Under the pieces are notes generated by a model that saw only the letters and a program-made list of their open reading frames with translations, was not told the DNA's origin and did no database searches. The translations under genes were made by a program, and so were the position numbers. Source: Quercus robur (taxonomy: Eukaryota; Streptophyta; Magnoliopsida; Fagales; Fagaceae). Taken from it: a stretch of 64,000 nucleotides of DNA. Of this stretch, positions 23,701 through 35,272 are shown piece after piece (position 1 is the stretch's first letter; every line of letters begins with the position of its first letter). The stretch lies in assembly GCF_932294415.1 (NCBI RefSeq), contig NC_065541.1, forward strand, positions 54,104,290-54,168,289, given 5' to 3'.

Positions 23701-26094
23701 TTTTGCCCAGAAAGAAATGAACAATGAAAATAGGGTATGAAGAATTTTACTTTAGAAGGAGATATTAAATTCAGGTTCTTTTACCACACGCGAAGAGCAT
23801 TTTCATTATCTAAGTTAAAAATCAAGGCCTATGTAGCAAACTAATTTAACTAAGTTACCTAAAAACTGGGCTACAAATGTAACACCACATACAATGACAA
23901 ACACACTGCAAAATAGTTTCCGTTATGTAGAACTTAAAAGCCCCTATTCTTTAATAATCAGAAAGACAGCAATCTGAAATACCTGCACATTCTGGAGATT
24001 ATCTGACTGCAAAATATCTGCCAACCTTAATAAGATCTCGGACTTGTTAATATCTGCATCCTCAATTGCAAGACACACATCAATATCACTTTTAGAAACT
24101 CCAAATGAGTTTGCACACGATCCATAAAGATAGAGGCGAGCTTTAGGCCATTCTTTGCAAACTAATTTCTCCAATAACGTTAACAATTGCTTCTGCTTCG
24201 CCTTCTCTTCCTCTGCAGGTATTAGTGAGTCATAAATTGCAAGAAAAGGAGCATTTAATCTGTCTATGTCATTACGACATAGCATCTGTCTTTTTAATAT
24301 TCTCATCCTTTGGCTAAGTAGCCGTTGACCTCTGCTATCTGACCTGACATCCTGATAAAAAAAAAACTGCAAGTCAATTCCACATTTAAACCCTTTAATT
24401 CTTTTAATCAACTTCCCACACAAAATGTAATTTTCAGGCACTAACAACTTCAACTTCTTTTCCCTTAAAGATGTCTCATGTGAAATATGCCATGATTTAC
24501 ATTTTTATCACTAGCAGTTGCTAACTTGCAGAACAAAGTTATATGGAAGCCAAAAATTCAAAACCTTAATCATTCATAAACCATGTTTATATCATTGATC
24601 TCTATTCAAATATCAGTTTCTTCAAATATACAATGATTTACAATGAAATATGCTATGATTTACAATTTTTGTCACTAAAAATTGCAAATTTGCACAACAG
24701 TAAAAATTCCACAGAAGTTAATGGAAGCTAAAAATTCAAAACCTTAGTCATTCATACACCAAATTTATATCATTGATCTCTATTCAAATATCAGTTTCTT
24801 CAAACTTAACCTGTAAATTCCACAAAATCTTAAAACCTACATTACCAATAGAAAGATACAGAAGGAAAAACAAATAGTCAACCTTCTCACGAGAACTGCG
24901 AAGTGGGGTTGATTCATTCTTGTCATCAGATTCATCCTCAAGCAACAAAGAATCCACAAGCTTTTCGCCAAAATCGTCAACTTCATGACTTCCCTCCTCC
25001 TTCAACTTATTTCGACCCCGATAACTATTGCCCTCCCTAAATTCACCAATCTCACTATGCAAATTGGACATGGACTCTTCAACATCCGAAACAGATACAG
25101 AATGAAGCTTGCTCCCCGTTGGCGGCCCCGGGTGATCAAGCTGTCTACTGATCCCCAATTCTTCAAATGACAATGTCCTTATTCTCTCATTATTAGCTTC
25201 TAAAGAAAGATCACTACTACTCATATCACTGTGATTAGCCCTTTCCTTACCCACATTGTGCTCTAACTCTACCCCTCTCATCCTATTCCCTGAATCCCAA
25301 TTCCCTTTTCCCCTCGGATTGCTTGGAAACCCCGGTGGAGGCGTAGACCTATAGTTCCCACTCTGGAACTGCTTTCCCAACTCACCCCCTCGAGCATCAT
25401 GATTCCCAAGCCGAAAAGAACTCGAATTTGGATTGGAATTCACCTGGGGCTCGAATTGCCAATTCCTTTCCAACCCATTATAGGTCCTGGTCCCCAAACC
25501 CGGTTCCCGGTCGTTGAAAGCAGTGAGCTTTGAATTATGGAAAGAATTCTGAGAATTCCCAGATAATAATAAACCCTCAGGGCTTAGAATATCGCTGGGC
25601 AAAGTACCAAACTTGAGCTTGGGTTCTTGCTGATTCTGTTTTTGCTGTTGCTGTTGCTGTTGCTGTTGCTGGTGCTGGTGGAGAATGAAATTCTCGATTC
25701 CTAATCTTCTGGAATCGTCGCCGAAGAGATTGTGGTTTCCGGGAAACTGATTTCGAGGAGGAGGGAAAGGGTTTTGTGCGAACCCTGGGAAGTTCGAGAG
25801 GAAAGGTTGGGGAGGAGGAGGAGAGAAAGAGTGGGGCCAAGGTGGTGGAAGAGGATACGGAAGATCGGGACCGTTGGAATTCGACGGCCATGATGGTGGC
25901 ACCAAAGGGAGGGTGGGACCCACCGCTGCCACGGCCGGATCAACGGTCAGAGACCTTTGCTGCTGCTGTGGCGGAGCTTGGGGTTGCTGTTGTTGTTGGG
26001 TGATGTGGTGGTGCTGCTTTTGGAGGAGGGAGAGTAGGAATTCACCGCCGTTCGCTGCCGGAGGAGGCGGCGCGTCACCTCCAGCGCTGGACAT
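17771..26094 (-). CDS. URT1: UTP:RNA uridylyltransferase 1, six exons
   Basis: Exons: 26094-24883, 24351-23983, 20845-20622, 19781-19718, 18721-18525 and 17981-17771. All junctions are GT-AG and keep frame, giving 758 aa against about 764 for Arabidopsis URT1. This cytoplasmic terminal uridylyltransferase adds uridines to deadenylated mRNA tails. The first ~400 residues are a low-complexity Pro/Gln/Asn-rich region with a polyQ tract (about 142-151) and a PPPGF motif (252-256) that may match the DCP5-binding motif of URT1. The nucleotidyltransferase core has GS at 481-482 and the DID pair at D493/D495, matching the known D491/D493 of Arabidopsis with a two-residue shift. The third Asp is in SCDICINN (about 549). 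The PAP-associated segment [13 protein letters not shown] is near the end. The longest intron (23982-20846) holds a small LTR-element remnant. A GA-rich stretch at 26128-26152 lies just upstream of the ATG, probably in the leader. Confidence 0.93.
20061..20500. repeat. Dispersed-repeat pair in URT1 intron 3
   Basis: Two direct copies of about 95 bp lie at 20061-20150 and 20404-20500. Shared blocks are GTCCACCAAGA-type starts, GATATACATGT and CCAATGGGTTT/CTAATGGGTTT. A phrase reading TAATACCAATTTGTTAGG follows before the second copy. They look like ends of a decayed non-autonomous repeat. No coding sequence was seen. Confidence 0.5.
21498..22230 (+). mobile_element. Truncated LTR (TRIM-like) element in URT1 intron 2
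   Basis: An LTR-like block at 21498-21838 starts TGATGCGGG, has a TATA motif (CTATATAAGC, about 21685) and ends CCTAACA. Immediately after comes TGGTATCAGAGCC (21841-21853), which matches the primer-binding site complementary to initiator methionine tRNA. About 270 bp further on, part of the LTR (TAGTGGTTTTCCTCGCTTAG) recurs at 22123-22142. Nothing resembling gag or pol lies between. The element is antisense to URT1. Confidence 0.7.
21841..21853 (+). promoter_or_regulatory. Primer-binding site (iMet tRNA) of LTR element
   Basis: TGGTATCAGAGCC is the standard plant retrotransposon primer-binding site and lies 2 bp after the LTR end CCTAACA. Confidence 0.8.
24481..24800. repeat. Tandem duplication in URT1 intron 1
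   Basis: Two copies of about 150 bp begin at 24481 and 24644. Both contain AAAAATTCAAAACCTTA and CATTGATCTCTATTCAAATA followed by TCAGTTTCTTCAAA. The duplication lies between the splice sites and does not touch exons. Confidence 0.75.
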
Positions 26095-26627
26095 TGCGCG
26101 TGGACTTTAGTGAAGCCTCTACACTGGACACAGAGAGAGAGAGAGAGAAAAGAGAGACCAGAGTAGAGACTTCAAAGATTGAGAGAGAGTTTATTAAGAA
26201 ATGGAATACTTTTGTTTTTTCGAGGTTTTTTTTTTTTTTTTTTTTTTTTTGCTAAAACTTTTTCGAGTTGTACTTTGAAGGTTTTTTTTTTCTTCTTCCC
26301 TTAGCAAAGAAGTCTATAACATGAACGGTGATTTCCAATGAATTAATAGATTTGCAATTATTAAAAAAATGGTAGGGGAATCTTTGGTGTAAGTATTCCG
26401 ATCCCATGTAGGGTGTAAGTGTTCTAATTGGAAACTTGTTGGTTGCTGTTTCTAATACCCATTTAGACCTGACAAACGGGTTGGATTTATTAGGTTCGGG
26501 TTAGATTGAATTTGGATATAAAAATTTCTCTAAAAAAAATTTGGATATAAAAAAAAAAATCCTCCGAAACGGGTTATAAAATCCTTGTGAACCTGATTTT
26601 TTTCAAAATAACCCATATTTTTGAAAT
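26095..26627. other. URT1 upstream region
   Basis: This must contain the URT1 promoter. It holds a GA-rich stretch (26128-26185), a T run (26226-26250) and, from 26465, sequence starting AGACCTGACAAACGGGTTGG with GGTTCGGGTTAG motifs, the style of a hAT-like terminus. No matching right end was found, so no separate element is called. Confidence 0.4.
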
Positions 26628-27217
26628 AATTTTGTTAATTAATAAGGTTTCCAAACTATTTAGTAAACTAGCATATTAAGTCTAATAAACTTGAGTTTAT
26701 ATAGCAAATCGATTCTCTAATACTTGAGTTTGGGGTGGAACTCGAGTTTTAAAGGCTTGAGTTCCAGTTCTTGCAAAAAGACATGTTCCCATTCTTCATT
26801 CTTTTTTCTTTTTCCAGACCAAATCAAGGATTTATAATATACGTACCCAAACCTAAAGGCTCGGCTATGGAAGTTCAGAGAGCAGATGGTGGCCATGGAA
26901 GTTGAGATCGGGCCACCGCTGATGGTGGTGATGATTGTCAGAGCCTTCACCACAATCCGAACGGAGGGATCTAGGCTCGTGGGGTTGCAGATCTGGGTTT
27001 TTTGTCTTTCTGGGTTGTTGTCTTTAGTTTTCTAGTTTGCTTCTTGCTTTGTTCTGGTTTGCTTGCTTCGTTCTGGTTTTGGTGTTTTAGGTGTTATCGT
27101 GTTTGTTTCAAGGAAATTGAGTCGTTTAGGCTCGAGTTCTAACATCAAAATTGAGATTTTTAGACTCGAGATGTTAGTTTCCAAAATAATTTGGAAACAT
27201 TACTAACTAACGAAATT
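26628..27217. mobile_element. MITE-like element with about 47-bp inverted ends
   Basis: The arm at 26628-26674 and the complement of 27171-27217 align over about 47 bases, sharing GTTTCCAAA, TTAGTAA-like and AAACTA(G/A)CAT blocks. Inside, ACTCGAGTT-type motifs occur in both orientations. Target duplication and family were not determined. Confidence 0.5.
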
Positions 27218-29123
27218 TTATGGAAATTGGTGTTAGTTTGTAATTTTTCCCTTGTGAACCTCTCATTGCCTTTACCTGACTATTGACCTGCATTTCTTCA
27301 CATGTAAAAACGTAGTACATAGGGTCGAGTCAAACTAATTCAATTTCACCTCTTTTTTTTTTTTTTTACAATGCAAATGATTTAATAAAAATATTGATAT
27401 TTCTGTTAAAAAGTAAAAAGTTGTTACATTTTAATTGTAAAATTGTGACTTTCTCACTATTTGCCACGATAGTTTTGAAAGGAAAGAAGAAGAAGATCTA
27501 GTTTATGTCAAAATTGAAATTATTAATACACTGTTTACTATTTATCCCAATGCATGTGTCCTACGTAATTTACTATTGTTACATTTTTAATTTATGCTTG
27601 GCAATGGCTTCACATATTTTAATGTGACTCAAAGCCCCAAATACTAATAATTTAGGTTAATAATAACTATTTTGTGGTATTAATTAAGCACAAAATTAAG
27701 CCAATGCATGAAAATCTCTATGTTTATTGTTTAGTAGGGGTGCATTTTGTGTAGTCTCTCAAACCATTGGATTTCCTCTTGTTGATACCCATTTTTGAAA
27801 AAAAAAAAGGTCCAACAGCAAAAATGCCCAATAGCAAGCAAAAAATGAAGAAGAAGAAGTAAAAGTAAAGCAAAATAAAAACAAATGGGTCATAAAAGCC
27901 CAAAGAGAAAAGAAAGAAATAAATAAAGCCTAGTGAGCCAGCATGGCAGGAAATGGCAACAAGTAGACCGACAGGCACAATAAAAGATAAAAAATAAGGT
28001 GGAAGCCAACGGGCCACAAAAGCTAACGAGGAAGAAAGAAAGGAAGGAAAGCCCAATAAGCCGGTCTGGCAAGAAATCATGATATTACAAATTTCTATAT
28101 AAACTATATAAACTAATATAACAATTATTGTGATTGTTTTTATAACATAATAAATGTAGGTCTAAAACTCTAATTTACTTTTTTTTTTTTTTTTTTTTTG
28201 GTAATTTATGATAATTTCATTAATTTATAAAGGTTATTTAGTAAAAATTGTAGTATTCTTAACACCGCTCTAAAACATGTCAAAATTTAGGAATCAAATT
28301 TTTTTTTTAAAGCTAAAATTACTACAAATTTTACAATACCTGTTCTTACATATGAAAACATTGAACACTAGTGATGATGAGGAGGTGATAGTGATACTAC
28401 CTAGGTGAGTGAGCTGGTCATTTCAACTTTCACTTGGCACTAAAATTAAGAAAATTAAAATAGACGCATAGCACAAAATTAGACATTAGAAATTAATTTG
28501 GATTCTGACTGCATAGTTGACACACTTGAAACCTATGTGACTGATAAAATAATATTAAAAGAATTCAATTACTATCAAAACATGCCACATCAACATTTGG
28601 AAAAAATTAAAATAAATAAAATGAAAAAAAGAATCAAGATTTTATTTTCTTTTTTCTTACTTTCTTAGTAACCAAACACAACAATAAACATTTAAAAAAA
28701 ATGTCTATATATCCATTGCTATCAAGCTTCTTTAGTCGTTTCCGAAACTCTATGATGCAAATATTTTTGAAAGAAATAATCACAAAAGGTGAAAAGGAAA
28801 AAAAAAAAAAAAAAACTATGTAAACATTAGTGAATCATATAGCAAGCTTATCATGACATCAGAGAAATAAATTAGCCCACCACGAACATTCATAAATTGC
28901 TCTAGCCTCCATGCTACTATGTTATTTTTTGACTCCCCCCCCCCCCCCCCCCCCCCTTCTCTTATATAGAAATTTTGTTTAATAAATTACATTTGCCCCC
29001 CTTAAAAGATTATAAAAAAATTTATCGATCTAAAATCTAAAAAAAATTAACAAGTCCAAAAAAATACCACTGTCGTTTAACACGAAAAATAAAAATACAT
29101 TAGCAACAATTGAAGTATTGAAC
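27218..29123. other. 3' flank of CXE copy 1; CXE-unit repeat sequence
   Basis: No gene was seen. From about 28090 to 28620 the sequence matches flanks of the other CXE units (see 42900-43174, 44016-44240, 57180-58278 and 59621-59890). The block at 28710-28860 recurs at 35070-35210. A C22 run lies at 28935-28956. Minus-strand hydrophobic ORFs around 27724-28080 are low-complexity. Confidence 0.5.
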
Positions 29124-30092
29124 TCACGGTTTGTTTTCAGTATCTACGATGAAGTGTCTAATAATTTCCACAATATAATTCATCCATTCCTGGTCTACAA
29201 TCTCCATCGCATGGAACCCTGAATCGTGGAACATCGCGTCGATCTGGACCTCATGCCTCATTAACATGGTTACAAATTGCTGCTGCCGATCTAACATGGC
29301 GTCCCCATAGAACCCAATCACAAGGCACCTACAAAGCTTGTTGATGGCGCTCGTGTGCGGGCCCTCCACTGTCGGATTACAATACCAATGGTCCCGATTT
29401 TCACCTTTAGGCAACGTGAACTCCCAAACCAAATCTTGTGCACTCAAGGGGAAGGCAGGGTCCGCACAATTTTGCAGCTCTGAGCTCGTCCTTTCCATGC
29501 CACCAAACATGGGTTGGTTCATTATATTCCCAACAATCTTCAAGGGCTCCAACTCCATTCTCGCTGCTTCTAACGCAGTGAAAAATGCTATGTTCCCACC
29601 ACAACCACATCCATGCAGAAAACACCTTGAAATATCTCCGTAATCTTTTATCCAATGCTCACCGTTTGGATTGAGTGCCTGTTCCTTCACCCAAAGAATC
29701 GCGTCCATGGCATCATGGTATTGCTCTGGGAGCTTATTTTCTGGAGCAAGGCGGTACTCAACGGAGACAACGATAGCAGGAACTTGGCATGCGAGCTTCG
29801 AGGTTAGTATATAGGTCTTGTCAGAGTCCCAGAAGGAAAGGAACCAAATCGAACGGGGGTAGTAAATTATGATGGGAATCCTTGTGCCATCATTGGGAGG
29901 CAATTTGATTGTTGGCATGTGGATTCGGACGCGGGTTTTCTTTTCAGCATTGAGGGTGTGATCCTTGAAAACCACGGGGTCGTCAGGAGAGGCCACGGTG
30001 TTTGCTTTTGGTAACTTCACAAATCGAGTGAGAGTGCCATCAGAGTTCAGAGCAATGTGAAGGTGTTCGTAGGGATCTATATCTGACGACAT
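29124..30092 (-). CDS. Carboxylesterase (CXE8/9-like) copy 1, catalytic Ser absent
   Basis: A single-exon ORF of 322 aa, the usual CXE length, starts MSSDIDPYEH. It is an alpha/beta-hydrolase fold (Abhydrolase_3) protein of the plant carboxylesterase/GID1 class. Family landmarks such as YRLAPE (113-118) and the C-terminal Asp and His regions are present. Two key sites are not. Where active members have an HGGG/HGSG oxyanion loop this protein has PRSI (about 79-82). The nucleophile elbow GxSxG reads GCGCG (161-165), with Gly at the Ser position (163). Asp264 and His294 (SGFHAM), spaced as in active CXEs, are kept. The same losses occur in the other copies, so they predate the duplications. Hydrolase activity is unlikely; a binding role is possible. 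It lies about 3 kb upstream of, and in the same orientation as, URT1. Confidence 0.85.
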   Translation of the reverse strand: MSSDIDPYEHLHIALNSDGTLTRFVKLPKANTVASPDDPVVFKDHTLNAEKKTRVRIHMPTIKLPPNDGTRIPIIIYYPRSIWFLSFWDSDKTYILTSKLACQVPAIVVSVEYRLAPENKLPEQYHDAMDAILWVKEQALNPNGEHWIKDYGDISRCFLHGCGCGGNIAFFTALEAARMELEPLKIVGNIMNQPMFGGMERTSSELQNCADPAFPLSAQDLVWEFTLPKGENRDHWYCNPTVEGPHTSAINKLCRCLVIGFYGDAMLDRQQQFVTMLMRHEVQIDAMFHDSGFHAMEIVDQEWMNYIVEIIRHFIVDTENKP

Positions 30093-30728
30093 AAGTTATG
30101 ATGATATCAATAATTTGCTTGTTTAATAATATGTGGTAGATTATGTAGAAGAATTTTGAGTTTTCTACTGGGTGTTATAAATTTCTAGGTGCATGTAAAT
30201 TTTGATGATGAACCCAGGTACAAATCCAGGCTCTGGAATCTGGAATATAAGGTAGTTCCATAGATACACGGTGAGATTTCCCCCACCTTGTGGATAAGAT
30301 AAAAATGTCATTTTGTTTCTTTGTTTTTGTTAATTCGCATTGGTTTTTGGTTAATTTGCAACAACTTTGATTTCATGCTTCCATATATATACGTTAGCAA
30401 CAACAATTTCTAAAAGTAGCATATTAAATTAACAAAGAAGTAATTGATGCACTGTTTGTTTATGCACAAACAGAGTAAGCAACTAATACCAACAACTTAA
30501 CAATCTCCTAACACCTACAAAACAGTAATAAAAAGGACCCCTCTACATCAAGGCATAACCAACTACTAACGCGTGTTTATGGGGTGTAATGAGACAAGGC
30601 CGGAGTTTAAGTTTTCAAAAGAAAATTTTATACATATATATACTTTTTTTTTGGGACAAAAATAAACTTTTACATTTAAATTAGGTTAGAATAAAATTTT
30701 TATTTTGTATCCCAAAAAGAGGAAAAAA

Positions 30729-30762
<34 letters not shown>

Positions 30763-30788
30763 GGAGCGAGAGAGAGAGAGAGATCATA

Positions 30789-30957
30789 CACTAAGCTACT
30801 TGTAGTTTAGCAATATGTGATACTAAAACTACATGTCGTGTAATAACATATGGAGTAAACAATTTCAACCATGAGTTCCAGCTTTGATCACTGATCTCAT
30901 CTTGCATCATTAATAAAACAGTTCTCTAATAATAACCAACAGCAATTTAGCTCATAG
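30789..30957. repeat. CXE-unit flank repeat, copy 1
   Basis: About 170 bp starting CACTAAGCTACTTGTAGTTT and ending AATTTAGCTCATAG. Closely related copies lie at 42698-42862 and 56571-56742, each in the same orientation, marking segmental duplication of the CXE unit. Confidence 0.8.
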
Positions 30958-31315
30958 TTTTGTTTACAAATTTCTACATAACCTTTATAAACCAATATAG
31001 CATACCAATGTGATTGGTGAATTTTAATAAGATTTTGATTTGTGAATTTTTATAAGATTTTGATGGTATAACTTAAACTCATCTGATATATATGTTATCA
31101 AGTTACAACTTACAAATCATTCTCAAAAAAAAAAAAGTTACAACTTACAAATGGTGTAACTTCATAAGAGTTACACCATTTTTAGATCATAAATTTTTAT
31201 AAGGTCTAACGGTTAAAAAAAGAGTCAGCAATTTATGCATGTCATCATTAATCATTTATTGATTGCCACATCATCTAAATTAATAAAAAAGTTTTTTTTT
31301 TTTTTTTTTTTTCAT

Positions 31316-31500
31316 TGATCTAGGTATTGCACCGGGTGCAATAGCAATGAACAATTGAGATTGAAAGTTGCAAAAAGTAACTTTCAATCTCAACCATTAA
31401 ATAAAAAAATATTAAAAAGAAGTTAAAGTTAAAAAGTTAAAAATGTAAAAATATTTGTAGAGGAAGTGGTGTAATTACATGGTGCACCTAATCTCAATCC
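31316..31500. repeat. Hairpin-bearing short repeat
   Basis: Contains a perfect 15-bp inverted repeat, TTGAGATTGAAAGTT (31355-31369) and its complement at 31379-31393, around a 9-base loop. The block starts AGGTATTGCACC and ends GGTGCACC. Related sequence with GAGGTATTGCC and ATCTCAATCC occurs at about 9590-9775, so it is a dispersed MITE-like repeat. Confidence 0.55.
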
Positions 31501-33440
31501 TTTTTTTCACTATCTATACCTTATTTACTACAATCAAGTTTACTTGTTTAGAGAGAGAAAATTATTCAATAACATGTTTTTTTTTTTAATTATGAAAATA
31601 TTAGAATCAATATGTAGAAAAGATTTTTTGTTGTTGTTGTTGTTGTTGAGAAACCAATAAGTAGTGAAGATGAGTTTGAATTAAAAACAAACTCTAATCA
31701 CTAACACTAAGGAAAATATTTTGATAAGTAGAGAAGATGAGTTTGAAGTTACTCTCTCTCTCTCTCTCTCTAAATATGTTAAAGATTTTAACAAATTCTA
31801 ATATTTTCATTAAAAAAAACACGTTCAAAATGTGCCCTTTAATGAGGAGGAATTTGGAAAGCAATAAATAAGAAGAGAAAAAAAATGTATTTAATTAGGT
31901 AAGGATGTCAAAAGTAATAAATATAATTAATTTTAATATTCTAGTTTTATATATAAAACTTGTATATGCTAATCGTGTACTTACATTTTTCTTAATTCTA
32001 TCATCTCTGTTTTATCCAAATTGATGTAAACCTTTGTTGCAGAGGTGGAGGACAGTGAAAGTTGGTCGTAAAAAAAATTAAAAGTTAGTATTAAACCTTA
32101 TAAATAGTATAACGAACTAAATTTTGTCACATAAATTCTTACTCATGAATGATTTCCTAGTTGTTGAAGCAGTAATAATTAAAATAGTTGATTTTGATCC
32201 TTCCATGCATACATCTTCTGTAATATTTTCTAGAAGGTCTTTTTACAATGTAACACAAACTTTATGATTCCTGCATATTAGGCATTTTTTTTTTTCAATA
32301 TTTGAAAATTAAATTTTCCATTCTAAGTATTAAAAAAAATTAAGTTCAATTAACCTTTTGTCCTAAATCTCAATGATCCTTCTCTTCAATTGCTCTCCAT
32401 TTATGTCTTTCCATACAAAGGGGAAATGACTGACACTTTTCCAATGACATCTACATAATTTACATGATCATACATATTTTGCACATACATGCAGTTCATT
32501 CTTAACCCCACCACTTTTTTTTTTTTTTGAGAAAATACCCCCACCCCTTTTAATCGGTCACTCAAATGTTTAAATGGGACAAATTCAAATTTATGACTTA
32601 GGAATGGTGGTCCGCTCTTGCTGGTTTACCTATTGTTGTTGCATAGAACCTGTTAAGTGGTGACTATTTTGCAATTATTCTTGTTAGGAATTATAGCAAA
32701 ATTCTTTATGAAATAAATGTTTCCTTCTTGTAATGATTCCTTAAATTGATGAACGAATGCATCCATGATTGTTGCATGCATGTGATTGTCCTATTTAATC
32801 ATAAATTGTAGAAGGAGTATTTTGTTTTAATATATATAAAATAAGAAAAACAATCATTGAGGAAATGAATAATAATGTGAGGCTCACTTGTTCATCTAGC
32901 AACACTCATATCCATGCTCATAAAGTCTTTATTCTTGAGATTTTATACATCCCATAGTCGTGTGATTCATGCTTTAGTCTTCCAATCCTCTTTGTCACCA
33001 TTGAGCTCACGAAGTAAGTTATAATGACCTATCATCTTACCCAAAGGTTAGTGTTATGAACTGTGTCAAAGTAAATAGTGAAAAATAGGAGAGGAAAAAA
33101 AGTTAATGGTTTGCTGCAAATGACTAAACCCAATGTGTTTAATATATAATAATGCAAGATTTATTAATTTTTCGTTTTATATCCCATTTGAATAAGCACT
33201 TGATTTTCTGTATGTTTTATTTTTTTTCTTCAAAGATGCAATGGTATTGTATTAGTTGTTCACGGTTCAGATTCCTCACATAAACGGTTTTGAATAAGTA
33301 GTTGACTTTTGATATGCTTGATTTCAGATTCTTCACCACGTTTTTTTAACAGCAAATCAAATGTAATTTAAATATTCCTTTTTACGTATCATGCCCTTTT
33401 AGGTTATTATATCATCCTAATTCAGAACATGTTTTTTTTG

Positions 33441-33607
33441 GGAACATTACTTTTACGTTTCTAAGGCTAAAATTTGTTGTGGAATAAGAATGGAAAAATT
33501 AATGAAGTAATTTAAGGAGTTTATTTAAGAACATTCCTTTTACGTTTCCGAGGCTAAAATCGGTTGTTAAGAATGGAAAAATTAACAGAGTAATTTAAGG
33601 AATTAAT
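33441..33607. repeat. Tandem duplication, about 80-bp unit
   Basis: Two adjacent copies share TTTTACGTTTC, AGGCTAAAAT, AAGAATGGAAAAATTAA and GTAATTTAAGGA. The unit is non-coding. Confidence 0.7.
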
Positions 33608-34169
33608 AGTGGATAATGTTAAGATGGTGGATTTTTTTTTTTTTTTTTTGAGAAGAATAAGATGGTGGAATTTACAGTGCACATTTATTTATTTATTTGC
33701 TGAACACATTTAAATTTTTTTTATTATTTATTGGTGACACATAGTAAGAAGATTGACATATATTAATAGTTGTCTATCACATTGTGTTTGAGAATATTGA
33801 CATATGCCAATAGTTGTCTACCACATAGAGTTTGAGATGTGTCATTGTCAAATTAAATATGTGTCACCATTTTATACATACACCAGTTATAGGGATCCAA
33901 CTTTTATAATATATTATAGATATTTTTATAGATAGATAGATGGAGCAGCAAAGTGTGACCATCTTGTTACTCTAGCTAACTCTCATAGGCAGTAAGATTA
34001 GGTTGATGTTTTTTGTTATATGCTTAGGCTCAACCAATTAATGGTTTAGAGTGTTCAAGATCTCATGTCCATTTAGGACATAGGGGATTCCACACAGGCA
34101 AAAAACCGTAAGAAACAAAACACGTTTACTTTTGAAAGATAACCTCAAATCCTTGAGAATTCCTTGAAT

Positions 34170-35272
<1,103 letters not shown>

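Noticed and set aside
26717-26953. 78-codon ORF upstream of URT1
   Set aside because: Lies inside a MITE-like element with inverted arms and shows no domain.
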